A stretch of DNA of 64,000 nucleotides from NCBI GenBank assembly GCA_017463125.1, contig JAFTPV010000014.1, positions 62,001 to 126,000 on the forward strand, in the 5' to 3' direction. Positions 24,531 to 32,642 of this stretch are shown one piece after another (within the stretch, counting starts at the first letter, position 1; each line of letters begins with the position of its first letter). The translations under genes were made by a program, and so were the position numbers. Source of the stretch: Clostridia bacterium (GTDB lineage: Bacteria; Bacillota; Clostridia; Oscillospirales; CAG-272). Below the pieces are notes generated by a model. The model searched no databases, was not told the DNA's origin, and worked only from the letters and a program-made list of their open reading frames with translations.

Positions 24531-26917
24531 TATCCCTCGCTCCAGAATTTCTCGAGCGTTTCCTTGAGGATTTTCGGGTCGCTGATGAATTTAACGCCGC
24601 GCCAGAGGGACGGCAGGCTTTTTTTGTATATTGGGTCGTCAAAGCGGTCGTCGATAAGGACGATAACTCCTCTGTCCTCTTCGCGCCGTATAACTCTTCC
24701 CGCCGCCTGAAAGACTCGGTTCATACCGGGATAGATGTAGGCAAACTGCTTACCCTCCTCGTACTTTTCATCATAATAGGCGGCAATTGCCTCGCGCTCG
24801 TAGGATAGGCTCGGCATACCGATACCCACGATGACGGTGCCGATAAGCGAGTCGCCCGCAAGGTCTATACCCTCGGCGTATATACCGCCCATAACGCAAA
24901 AGCCGATAAGGTAGGACGACTCATCCTTCTTAAATTCCTCGATAAAATCCCGTTTTTCCTTAAGAGTCATATTTTTCTTCTGCACGAGGGTCTTTATCTT
25001 CGGGTACTTTGCCGTAAAGGCTCGCGAGAGCGCCTCGCAGTACTCAAATGAGGGGGAGAATACCATATAATTTCCGCGCTTTGCCGAAACGGTGGCGGCT
25101 ATCGTACGCACTATCGCGCCAAGCGTGTCCTCTCTCTCGGAATAGCGGGTGCTTATCCTGTCCATTATAGTAACAGAGAGCTGTTCGGGTGCAAAGGGGG
25201 AGTCTACCTCGAGGGTGTCGTCCGTGCGCTCTCCGCCGAGTGTCGCTCTGTAATAGCCGAGAGGCGAGAGGGTTGCGGAGAAGAGTACTGCGCCCTTGCC
25301 GAGCGCGAGCCTTCTGCGGATTTGAGGCGCTGTGTCAAGGCAATAGAGCTTTGCCCGTATTGCGCCGTCGTTATAAAATACAAACAAGCGGTATGCATCG
25401 TCAAAGCGGGTAAGCGTGTCGGCAAATTTTTTAATTTTATGGTTGTAATTCCGTAAGGCGAAGAGCCTTGCGTCACGCTCCTCGTCCTTTGCCGAAAGGG
25501 TCGAGCGCATCTCCTCGTCTATAACCGTTATAAGCTCGTCAAAGAGCGTATATAGCCTGCTCGGTATCTCGCTCTGCGACACCGCACCGAGAGTGGCGCC
25601 GTCCTTCGTTTGTCTGAGCTCGTCCTTGACGAGAGGTATGAGCGCGTTTTCAAAGACCTTCTTAGCACTTGCCGAGAGTTTTTTTGCCACCGAGTGCGGC
25701 CCCAGCAGCTCGCAGTCTGCAAGCTCGGCAATCTCCTCGGCGCTTATCTCGCACGAGAACATCTCACGCGCCCTCTCACCGAGGTTGTGCGCCTCGTCGA
25801 TAAGAAAGGCGTAGTCGCCTCCCTTGGTGAAGAAGCGCTTGATGTAAACCGACGGGTCAAAGAGGTAGTTAAAATCACAGATAACAACGTCGCAAAGCTG
25901 CGAGTAAAATAGGGATAGCTCGTAGGGACAGACGTTAAACTCGTTTGCCACCTCTCTTACGTCGTCTATCGTAACGCAGGTAATCTCCTTGTCGTAGAGG
26001 GCTAGGGTTGCGTCGGATATCCTTTTAAGCGAGGAGGCAGGGCAATCCCTCCTTGATCTTTTGCAAAGACCGCCGCGCTGACAGCACTTTTCCTTTGCCG
26101 TAAGAATTATAGAGCGAACTATTGCGCCGCCTTTAGAGAAAAGCTCAAGGCACTCGCGCGCCGACTCCGCTGTCGTGGTTTTTGGCGTGAGGTAAAAGAC
26201 CTTCGTGCATCTATGGTCGCCCAGCGCCTTAAGGGCGGGGTAGAGTGCGGAAACCGTCTTGCCCGTTCCCGTCGGAGCCGAGGCGTAAAGAGATCCGCCC
26301 CTTGCAAGCGCCCTGTAAGCGCTCCTGATAAACTCGCTTTGTCCCTCCCTTATATTTTTATATGGGAATTTCAGCGTCCTTAAGGTTGGCAGGCGCCTTG
26401 TCACTCTGTCTATCTCGGGTCGGGCGTATTTTTCAAGCGCGCTTTTGCATTTACCGAAGAATTTTTCAAGCTTATCAAGCTCGGCTATCTCACCCGCCTC
26501 GGTATGCTCGTCGCTCATGGAGCCGAGATAAAATATCCTTATTCCAATAGCGCCAAGTCCGCGCTCCTTCGCCAGCATAAACGCCGTAACGTATGCCTCG
26601 CCTCTTGCCTCGGCTATCTCCTCCTTCGTAGGCTTGCCGATAGGGGAGGCAACTTCGCGCGCCAGCGTAATCATACCCGGCGTCATACAGTAGGCAACCC
26701 CCTTGAGATTAAAGAGCAGACCGCCCGAGCAGAAGGTGTATTCAAGCTCTGCCTCTTCCGTGCTTGTCGAGAGGGCGTCCATAGTTCTTTTCGGAATCCC
26801 CTTGAGAGTCGGCTCGTCCTCGTCCTTCGGGGGTGTCGGAGAGGCGCATCTTCTCGCCAGCGTGACGAACTCGTGAACGTCGATGTTTATTTCTCTTTTT
26901 TCTTCGTCAAACCTCAT
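24530..26917 (-). CDS. XPD/DinG-like Fe-S DNA helicase
   Basis: 795-residue superfamily 2 helicase of the DinG/Rad3 group, which unwinds damaged or structured DNA 5'-3'. Walker A APTGTGKT lies at about 214-221, after a Q-like REGQSEFI. Cysteines at about 278, 285 and 292 and one near 332 fit the iron-sulphur cluster. DEAH occurs in LIDEAHN, and motif VI in AAGRVIRREEDRG. The N-terminal 170 residues are where related proteins carry a PD-(D/E)XK nuclease, but I cannot see its catalytic triad clearly. Start follows GAGGG. No partner gene is adjacent. The gene is GC-richer than its left neighbours. Confidence 0.88.
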   Translation of the reverse strand: MRFDEEKREINIDVHEFVTLARRCASPTPPKDEDEPTLKGIPKRTMDALSTSTEEAELEYTFCSGGLLFNLKGVAYCMTPGMITLAREVASPIGKPTKEEIAEARGEAYVTAFMLAKERGLGAIGIRIFYLGSMSDEHTEAGEIAELDKLEKFFGKCKSALEKYARPEIDRVTRRLPTLRTLKFPYKNIREGQSEFIRSAYRALARGGSLYASAPTGTGKTVSALYPALKALGDHRCTKVFYLTPKTTTAESARECLELFSKGGAIVRSIILTAKEKCCQRGGLCKRSRRDCPASSLKRISDATLALYDKEITCVTIDDVREVANEFNVCPYELSLFYSQLCDVVICDFNYLFDPSVYIKRFFTKGGDYAFLIDEAHNLGERAREMFSCEISAEEIAELADCELLGPHSVAKKLSASAKKVFENALIPLVKDELRQTKDGATLGAVSQSEIPSRLYTLFDELITVIDEEMRSTLSAKDEERDARLFALRNYNHKIKKFADTLTRFDDAYRLFVFYNDGAIRAKLYCLDTAPQIRRRLALGKGAVLFSATLSPLGYYRATLGGERTDDTLEVDSPFAPEQLSVTIMDRISTRYSEREDTLGAIVRTIAATVSAKRGNYMVFSPSFEYCEALSRAFTAKYPKIKTLVQKKNMTLKEKRDFIEEFKKDESSYLIGFCVMGGIYAEGIDLAGDSLIGTVIVGIGMPSLSYEREAIAAYYDEKYEEGKQFAYIYPGMNRVFQAAGRVIRREEDRGVIVLIDDRFDDPIYKKSLPSLWRGVKFISDPKILKETLEKFWSEG

Positions 26918-26946
26918 AGCGCACCCTCCTCTCTTATTTTATAAAT

Positions 26947-26975
26947 ATTTTAGCATATAAAAAGGGCAAAGTCAA
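26947..26975 (-). promoter_or_regulatory. Promoter of the helicase gene
   Basis: Minus strand TTGACT-N17-TAAAAT with an upstream TG (extended -10). Its -35 lies inside the palindromic terminator of the neighbouring peptide gene. Confidence 0.65.
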
Positions 26976-26989
26976 TATTGACTTTGCCC
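26964..26989 (-). terminator. Perfect palindromic terminator of the 47-residue peptide gene
   Basis: A perfect 26-base palindrome whose halves are GGGCAAAGTCAAT and its complement. On the minus strand it is followed by TTTTTATA. It ends 20 bases after the peptide stop. Confidence 0.88.
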
Positions 26990-27009
26990 ACGAGATGTAT
27001 AGCCCGAAG

Positions 27010-27153
27010 TCAGAAGTATAAATAACTGAAATACTCCTGCAAGCCTTTGACAAGGGCATCGAAGAAAATGTTTCCCAGAGGATTCAAAATCCAAACTTCG
27101 ATTGGATACATAATTCCGGATACAATGGTTTCAATAATCGACTCAAAAAACAT
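27010..27153 (-). CDS. 47-residue hydrophobic peptide repressed by the adjacent XRE regulator
   Basis: A small gene with AAAGGAGG six bases from its ATG. The peptide begins MFFESIIETIVSGIMYPIEV and ends LQEYFSYLYF. It is strongly hydrophobic or amphipathic, with few charges and many aromatic residues, and has no signal peptidase site. A consensus TTGACA-N17-TATAAT promoter drives it, two operators cover that promoter, and a perfect palindromic terminator closes it. This wiring argues that it is a real expressed gene. A membrane-active toxin, a signalling peptide or a phage-derived lysis or exclusion peptide are all possible. I do not recognise the family. Confidence 0.72.
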   Translation of the reverse strand: MFFESIIETIVSGIMYPIEVWILNPLGNIFFDALVKGLQEYFSYLYF

Positions 27154-27175
27154 AAATACGCCTCCTTTTATTTGA

Positions 27176-27226
27176 TATACCAAAACGGTATATTTAGATT
27201 ATACCAAAGTGGTATAATAATGTCAA
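27176..27226 (-). promoter_or_regulatory. Peptide-gene promoter with twin XRE operators
   Basis: Minus strand TTGACA (27226-27221)-N17-TATAAT (27203-27198). Two near-identical 17-bp palindromes overlap it, TATACCAAAACGGTATA (27176-27192) and TATACCAAAGTGGTATA (27200-27216), centred 24 bases apart. The second also overlaps a TATAAT at 27213-27218 that could be the -10 of the divergent regulator gene. Confidence 0.88.
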
Positions 27227-27254
27227 GAGGTTTTTGCAAAAAAAAGGAGGAAAA

Positions 27255-27458
27255 ATGGAATTCAGACTCAAAAAACTGCGAAAAATGCGTAAAATTTCAC
27301 AGTTAAAATTGGCTTTAGACCTAAATATGAACCAAAACTCTATTTCCAGATACGAAAATTTGGAAAGAGAAGCGGATTATGAAACCTTGATTGCCTTCGC
27401 GGATTATTTTGATGTCTCGCTCGATTATCTTCTCGGCAGAACAGATGAATATAAATAA
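27255..27458 (+). CDS. Small XRE-family regulator of the peptide module
   Basis: 67 residues, a single HTH_3 domain (RLKKLRKMRKISQLKLALDL, NQNSISRYENLEREAD, DVSLDYLLGRTDEYK). The ATG at 27255 follows AAGGAGG. It is divergent from the 47-residue peptide gene across two palindromic operators that also cover its own -10, so mutual control is likely. It has its own terminator. It resembles the regulator at 24115 in size and plan, but its operators differ (TATACC/GGTATA as against AGTTCA/TGAACT). Confidence 0.88.
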   Translation: MEFRLKKLRKMRKISQLKLALDLNMNQNSISRYENLEREADYETLIAFADYFDVSLDYLLGRTDEYK

Positions 27459-27460
27459 TC

Positions 27461-27497
27461 AACCACCGACATTCTTTTGGAAACATCGGTGGTTTTT
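27461..27497 (+). terminator. Terminator of the XRE regulator gene
   Basis: AACCACCGA (27461-27469) pairs with TCGGTGGTT (27486-27494), followed by TTTTTG. Confidence 0.85.
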
Positions 27498-27521
27498 GTT
27501 TTGTCGGAAGGCTTTATCGTC

Positions 27522-28355
27522 TTATGTCAACCTATTTTCATCGCTAAAGGCTGAAAGCAGTCTTGCCTTCGTTTCAATCCAGACGGACTTTTTCTCCTTT
27601 GCGTATGTGTAGCCGGAGGTATAGCCGCGAAAGCCTATGAGAGGCAGGGCAGAGAGCTTTATCAGGGCGCTTATTATTTCGTTTACCCCGAGGTCGCCCT
27701 TCGCGCTGAAGATTACCGAAACGGTGAATACCATACAGACTGTAGAGGGCAGGAGGTTACAAAACGAAGTAACGAGTCTTCGCCTCTCTGGGTTTTCAAG
27801 CTCGCTTACAGCGCTCGTCCTGCTCCCCGAGAGGAGCACGGTCGGTGTCAGCTTAACAGCCCTCATTTTTAGCGCCCGTGAGAAAACGAGGCGCGAGTGT
27901 ACTCCCTTCTTTTTACCGCTCTTGTATTCCTCGAGCTCCTCCTTTGTGTACCCCGACTCCGCAATGAAGCTCTCCCGCCTGTAATCAAGCTCGTCGGATG
28001 CGTATTTTATGCAGAATTTGCGAAGGTCTGCTATGGAGTCGGGGCAGATGCGGCTCTTTGCGCTCTTGTATTTTGCCATAGCGGAGCGGTATTCCTCGCT
28101 TCGCTCGCCGAGTCGCTCGCCCGCGTCCTCGAGGGAAAAATAGACGATATACGAGGCAAGCAGCATTACGGCAAGCGTGCCGGTAATCTCCGCTATGGAG
28201 AGGGAGGTTAAGCTCACGTCGGAGAAGGTCAGTACCGCCGCCACAAGCATTGTGATAAGGGCGATAGCCTTTCCGGCATTGTTTACAACGAAGCTGTACC
28301 CCTCCCTGAGCGTTCCCGCCGCCTCGAGAAGATCATTACCAAAATCACTCTCCAT
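27522..28355 (-). CDS. Membrane protein at the end of the phage module
   Basis: 277 residues, unrecognised. There are two N-terminal helices (ALITMLVAAVLTFS and TLAVMLLASYIVYFSL), a charged cytoplasmic middle (about 75-185) with a KSAKSRICPDSIADLRKF segment, and two C-terminal helices. The pairing of terminal helices around a soluble core is unlike a holin. It overlaps the upstream 125-residue gene by 11 bases and is the last gene of the minus-strand module. Confidence 0.6.
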   Translation of the reverse strand: MESDFGNDLLEAAGTLREGYSFVVNNAGKAIALITMLVAAVLTFSDVSLTSLSIAEITGTLAVMLLASYIVYFSLEDAGERLGERSEEYRSAMAKYKSAKSRICPDSIADLRKFCIKYASDELDYRRESFIAESGYTKEELEEYKSGKKKGVHSRLVFSRALKMRAVKLTPTVLLSGSRTSAVSELENPERRRLVTSFCNLLPSTVCMVFTVSVIFSAKGDLGVNEIISALIKLSALPLIGFRGYTSGYTYAKEKKSVWIETKARLLSAFSDENRLT

Positions 28356-28722
28356 TCTTCACACCTCCAAGCCTCCTTGCCCCTGCGAAAAAGACGGCGC
28401 CAAGGGCGTTGCCAATAAATCCGACAAAGGAAATTACCGTCATCTCCGCAGCTATTTTTGAGAGGGTGAAAAACAGAATGAAAAGCAGCAACCAAACGGT
28501 GTAGCTCGCGGGACTTTTCAGCTTTTCCTTCACCAGCTTATATAGCGGGAGCGCCGCAATCAGAATAAGCACCAGCACCGCTCCAGACACCGATTTTTCA
28601 GCGCTCCTCCAGAGCGGAAAATAAGAGAGCGTGCAGACTATCGGCGGTACTATACAGAGCAAATAGCCAAGGAATTGTAAACCTAGCTTTGCAAAAATGC
28701 GCTTATTCGTTACATTTTTCAT
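28345..28722 (-). CDS. Four-helix membrane protein, holin-like by position
   Basis: 125 residues with four hydrophobic helices and a basic, glycine-rich tail (FAGARRLGGVKNGE). It starts inside the end of the previous gene. The ATG at 28722 has GGAG ten bases upstream, better placed than the TTG at 28731. The position after tail genes would suit a holin, but no endolysin is present in the module. Confidence 0.6.
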   Translation of the reverse strand: MKNVTNKRIFAKLGLQFLGYLLCIVPPIVCTLSYFPLWRSAEKSVSGAVLVLILIAALPLYKLVKEKLKSPASYTVWLLLFILFFTLSKIAAEMTVISFVGFIGNALGAVFFAGARRLGGVKNGE

Positions 28723-29182
28723 ATTTTTCAAGCTCCGCCTTCATTTTGTTGCTCCGTTTGCCGACGGCTTCCTTCTGATACTGTGGAAGAGAAGAGGACA
28801 TAAAGATGTCGTGGAGCATGTCCACCTGCTCCGATAGAATGAGTCTTGTTTTCTCGTTTTGCTCGTATATCTGTCCTGTGGTGTAGAGCCTCTCTTCCAT
28901 TTTATTCAGCACGTCGGAAAATTCGGATAGCTTTTCTTCAAAGCCGTCGAGCCTTTGGCTCATTTTTTCTCCCGCCTCCCGGCTCGTTTCGCTCTGCTTA
29001 TCGGTAGATTCCTTTATCCTCGTGACCGAGGCGCCTATCGAGGAAATAGCCTCCTTAACAGAGGGTAAAAGCCCCTTCTTGTACAGTATGCTTACGACCA
29101 TAGTGCCGATAAGCGACAGGCAGGAAAAAATCTCCGCCGCGTGTGAAAGCGCCATCTCGTATAAGGTTGTAAATACGTTCAT
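28703..29182 (-). CDS. Single-helix coiled-coil protein of the phage module
   Basis: 159 residues. One N-terminal membrane helix (AEIFSCLSLIGTMVVSILYK) is followed by a long charged coiled coil (about 45-130), then KQAVGKRSNK-like basic residues. The plan is like small phage membrane-bound proteins placed near holins. The ATG follows AAAGGAG. It overlaps the next gene by 20 bases. Confidence 0.62.
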   Translation of the reverse strand: MNVFTTLYEMALSHAAEIFSCLSLIGTMVVSILYKKGLLPSVKEAISSIGASVTRIKESTDKQSETSREAGEKMSQRLDGFEEKLSEFSDVLNKMEERLYTTGQIYEQNEKTRLILSEQVDMLHDIFMSSSLPQYQKEAVGKRSNKMKAELEKYEKCNE

Positions 29183-29194
29183 TTATTTCTCCTT

Positions 29195-29590
29195 TCAAAA
29201 AATCGTAGTTGTTTTTATATATGATTCGAGCCTTGTGAGTCGCTCCTTGACGAGCGATAGCTCCTTCTCTGTTTGCCGTATTCTTAAGAGCGCGGCACGC
29301 AGCTCCTTGTCAGAAATCTCGGTGAGGCTGATTCCAGAGGGACTTTTTGTAAAAGCGGGCAGCCTTATCAGCTCCGTACCCAATATAAGCAGGGGTGTGT
29401 GGGCACCGTCACGCAATGCCTTAAGGCTGAATACCGCTTCGCTCGCTTCAAGTGGCTTAACATTGTCTTCAAGCCGCACGGCGCCACAGGACGCTCCGTC
29501 CACCGTAATTTTGAGTATATCGTCCCTCGAGCCGCAAACGAGCGCTGCCTCTGCCTCCTTACCGAACAGTATGTATTTTATTTTTGTCAT
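29195..29590 (-). CDS. Small phage module protein with C-terminal coiled coil
   Basis: 131 residues, unrecognised. The N-terminal 85 residues are predicted beta-rich (TKIKYILFGKEAEAALVCGS). The C-terminal 40 form a coiled-coil stretch (AALLRIRQTEKELSLVKERL). That plan suits a tail-tip or fibre-attachment protein. It follows AGAAGGGAG and lies 12 bases from the next gene. Confidence 0.58.
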   Translation of the reverse strand: MTKIKYILFGKEAEAALVCGSRDDILKITVDGASCGAVRLEDNVKPLEASEAVFSLKALRDGAHTPLLILGTELIRLPAFTKSPSGISLTEISDKELRAALLRIRQTEKELSLVKERLTRLESYIKTTTIF

Positions 29591-29607
29591 TTTTTCTCCC
29601 TTCTGAT

Positions 29608-29973
29608 TTACTCATTTTCGCCGATGGCAATAAGTATACGCGCAATAACGGACGAAAGACTCTCACCGCCAACGCTTAAATAGCTTGCGAAATTGCCGTT
29701 TGAAATATCGGTATACATATCACAGAGGGTGTGTCCCTCCTTTATACCCGTTTTCATTGCGGCGGCCAGAGATTCCTCGCCTATTCCCGCAATGTCGTCA
29801 ATGAGAGCGTTGTATCTTTCTATGATAAAGAGTGGCAGACGGTCAAACGCCGCCTTCATTTCCTCGGGTCCGTATCCCTCGCCGGAGTAGGCGCTGTCCT
29901 CTGTTGGTCTTGTTGGAAGAGATGCGACCTTTAGGTCGCAAATCTCCTCGTCTGAAATCTTATTTGCAGTCAT
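29608..29973 (-). CDS. Small protein downstream of the tail nozzle gene
   Basis: 121 residues, acidic and helical, with no recognised domain. The start follows AAAGGAAG. It lies 26 bases after the nozzle-like gene and 17 before the next, in a tight operon. Its position would suit a minor virion protein. Confidence 0.58.
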   Translation of the reverse strand: MTANKISDEEICDLKVASLPTRPTEDSAYSGEGYGPEEMKAAFDRLPLFIIERYNALIDDIAGIGEESLAAAMKTGIKEGHTLCDMYTDISNGNFASYLSVGGESLSSVIARILIAIGENE

Positions 29974-29999
29974 TTTTCTTCCTTTCCGTAAACTTTGAT

Positions 30000-32642
30000 T
30001 TACTTATTTTGTAATTTCCCCTTGATTTTATAGCGATAGGCTATTGAATATATCCCGATAGGGCAGAATGCGCCGAAGGCTTTTAGGGTTATCTGCTTTT
30101 CAAGCCAGCATCGCTCCCACTCGTCAAGCGCGGCACTCGCGCTCTCCGAGGCACGCAGATTGAGGCTATGAAAGTCTAGGGAAGAAAAGTCGAGTCTACC
30201 CGTCGATATGCTCCCGACAGCCTTCGTGCCGCCCGTATCCGTCTTTATAAGACAGGTGATGTCGGCGTCTGAAAGCGAGCGGAATTTTACCGTGAGAGAC
30301 GAGCGAATACTGCTTTTTTCAAGATACGAGGCTATACAGCCGTCGGAGGTAGTTGAGATAACGTAGCTTACCGCGTGTGACGCGAAGGAATAAAACCTCG
30401 GATGTATCCTCCCACCCATCGTCCTTTCGTATTCCCCACTGTCAAATCCCGAAGCGCAGGACAGACTCTCGGGTGGCGCGCCTCTTTTGTCGTTATTGAA
30501 TATAGAGATGTTACCGGAATCGGTGCCAAAGAAGAGGAGCTTTCCGACAGACAGTATTTTTTTCGCAGGATAAAAGTCACCGCCAACTCGCTCCTCTGTG
30601 GGATACACCGAAATCTTTCTATCCCCGTCGGCGACGTAATATATAAGTCCGCCGTTCCCGTCACCAACGCTCATAACGGTTTCTTTTACCGTCTGCCCCT
30701 TTAGGTGAGAGATTTCGTAGCCGTCTCTTGCGAGTGAGGAATATCTGTAAACTCGGAGATCGTTTTCGTAAGCCCCTATTCCCGAGAGGTAATACCATTC
30801 GTATAGCCTGCGGGAGTTTTTTGTGTAACGGCCTCTTGAGTCGGCAAGAAAGATTTTGCCATTTACCAGCACAGCAAGATAGCCGCACCACTCCGTAAAT
30901 GAGGCATCCCTCAAAAGCTCCTCGCTTAAGAGCGGTGAGATACATTCGGACTCTCTGTACGGGCCCTCGGTTGTCCCATTCGTTTCCTTTATAGAAAAGA
31001 TTCCGTCAGGCGCAGTAAAGAAAACGTCACCCGAAAATAGAGCCGACTCACCGAGGCAAGAGGCACCCTTGTGAACGTATGTTACAGGATAACCGACCTC
31101 TCTCTTGTGCGCGAAAATACTGCCGGCGCCGTCGTCGCCCCCTTTCATAACGATAAGCGTTTCCTTCGTTGAGGTAATTGAGGTTACGGGGTAACCGTCA
31201 ACGCCATCGAAAATATAGCTGTCAGCCCCGATGTAGCTTGGACTCACGCTGCCGTTCTCGTTATTCCCCGTATAGAATATAATTCCGGGAAGGCTCGGAT
31301 TGCCTGACAGAAATACCCTGCCGTCAAAAATATGCGCCACCGTACATTCGGATACCGCCGCGTACGGCGTGGTTTTTCCGGATATTTTAGAGCATAACAG
31401 TCCGTCGTCGTCCGTCATTTTACACTTGACGGTTATCCTTCTGCCCTCAAACAGCTCTCTGTTGTAGCAATCTATCGTTATCGTGTTGTCGGCAAAGGCA
31501 AATCTCCAGCCGGTTACCGTATCGTTTATACTCACACCGCTCACCTTTTCCACACTTCCCATAAGAGGAATGCACAATTTAGCATAGGTATAAGGAACGT
31601 TAAAATTAACCGATCTGTCCTCAAAAACTATCGTGTTTTGTATGCTTTGAAAATCGTCCTCGGTCTTTGCGTAGTTTATGGTTTTTAGGCTGGTGCAGAA
31701 GTCGAATGACCCGTCACCAAAGCGCTCAAAGCAGTCGCCGATATGAAAATATGCGAGAGAGGAGCAGTTTTCAAACGCAAAGGTTGATATAGTCCGTACG
31801 GTTCGTGAAAGAACGGCGCCCGTCATAGCGCTGCATCCGGAGAAGGCCTTGTGTCCTATGCGTACGAGATTTGAGTTGGTGTAGAGATATGTGATACCGA
31901 CATCGTTCTGAAAGGCGCAGTCGGCAATCTCGGTAACCTTATATTTTCTTCCGCCTATTACCGTGTAAGAGGGAATGTGAAGCTGTCCGGATACGCTGCT
32001 CCTTGCTCCGCTGACAGAACAGGTGGCGCTGTCGTAGTCGGTTATGGTATAGGTTAGTCCGGGAGTTCCGTATGAGAGCTCGTCCGCCGATTTTATCGTA
32101 AATACCTGCTTTGTGAGCGAGGTGAGCAGATTCCTTGCTTCGTTTGGCACTCCGTCAATATAGGTGGTCGGAACGTATGCTGTATAGCCTATTTCTCCTG
32201 CGGCGTATACCTTTCCTGCCGAGTTTACGAGAAATATTTTCTTGCCGTCAAGGATATATAGCCCTTCGCCAAAGGTGAAGGACGTGCTTTTTGTGTCTGA
32301 AAGGTCTGATCTTATAGGAGAAAGGGATGTGATGGAATCTCTGTCCTTTACGTTAAAGCGGTAAAGAGCGGTTCCGGCGTGAATTATCAGATATTCCTCG
32401 CCGCCGGTGCTTTGTGAGAATATTCCGTTTATCCTGCCGTCAAAGTTATAAACGCTTCGGTATCCCGGTATGCTTTCAAGGGCGCCCGATGTGCCGTCGT
32501 AATCAATATACATATTTTCAAGGTATCCGAAGCGCTTTTCGCTGTCCTCCGGGTATGCGGCTCCGAAATCAACACCCCTCATATTTTGGTATAAGCGTGT
32601 GTATTCCGATTTTGATTTGATAATATTAACGTCGCTTGCCAT
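30000..32642 (-). CDS. Tail-nozzle-like phage protein with BspA-type leucine-rich insert
   Basis: 880 residues. The N-terminal YTRLYQNMRGVDF, RFGYLENMYIDYDG and SGALESIPGYRSV match the start of short-tail nozzle/stabiliser proteins of Clostridia phages. The long beta-rich remainder, with many Trp/Tyr-Gly turns, suits a propeller. Between about residues 195 and 325 lies a BspA-type LRR_5 block (KYKVTEIADCAFQ, VRIGHKAFSGCSAM, VRTISTFAFENCSSL, FGDGSFDFCTSL). LRR_5 domains are usually bacterial surface adhesins, so this insert may recognise a host surface. The ATG at 32642 follows GAGGTGG and overlaps the previous stop (TAATG). Confidence 0.68.
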   Translation of the reverse strand: MASDVNIIKSKSEYTRLYQNMRGVDFGAAYPEDSEKRFGYLENMYIDYDGTSGALESIPGYRSVYNFDGRINGIFSQSTGGEEYLIIHAGTALYRFNVKDRDSITSLSPIRSDLSDTKSTSFTFGEGLYILDGKKIFLVNSAGKVYAAGEIGYTAYVPTTYIDGVPNEARNLLTSLTKQVFTIKSADELSYGTPGLTYTITDYDSATCSVSGARSSVSGQLHIPSYTVIGGRKYKVTEIADCAFQNDVGITYLYTNSNLVRIGHKAFSGCSAMTGAVLSRTVRTISTFAFENCSSLAYFHIGDCFERFGDGSFDFCTSLKTINYAKTEDDFQSIQNTIVFEDRSVNFNVPYTYAKLCIPLMGSVEKVSGVSINDTVTGWRFAFADNTITIDCYNRELFEGRRITVKCKMTDDDGLLCSKISGKTTPYAAVSECTVAHIFDGRVFLSGNPSLPGIIFYTGNNENGSVSPSYIGADSYIFDGVDGYPVTSITSTKETLIVMKGGDDGAGSIFAHKREVGYPVTYVHKGASCLGESALFSGDVFFTAPDGIFSIKETNGTTEGPYRESECISPLLSEELLRDASFTEWCGYLAVLVNGKIFLADSRGRYTKNSRRLYEWYYLSGIGAYENDLRVYRYSSLARDGYEISHLKGQTVKETVMSVGDGNGGLIYYVADGDRKISVYPTEERVGGDFYPAKKILSVGKLLFFGTDSGNISIFNNDKRGAPPESLSCASGFDSGEYERTMGGRIHPRFYSFASHAVSYVISTTSDGCIASYLEKSSIRSSLTVKFRSLSDADITCLIKTDTGGTKAVGSISTGRLDFSSLDFHSLNLRASESASAALDEWERCWLEKQITLKAFGAFCPIGIYSIAYRYKIKGKLQNK

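Noticed and set aside
24479..24808. 109-codon plus-strand frame behind the divergent XRE promoter
   Set aside because: It starts at a TTG without a ribosome site, runs through a strong terminator and is antisense to the helicase gene.
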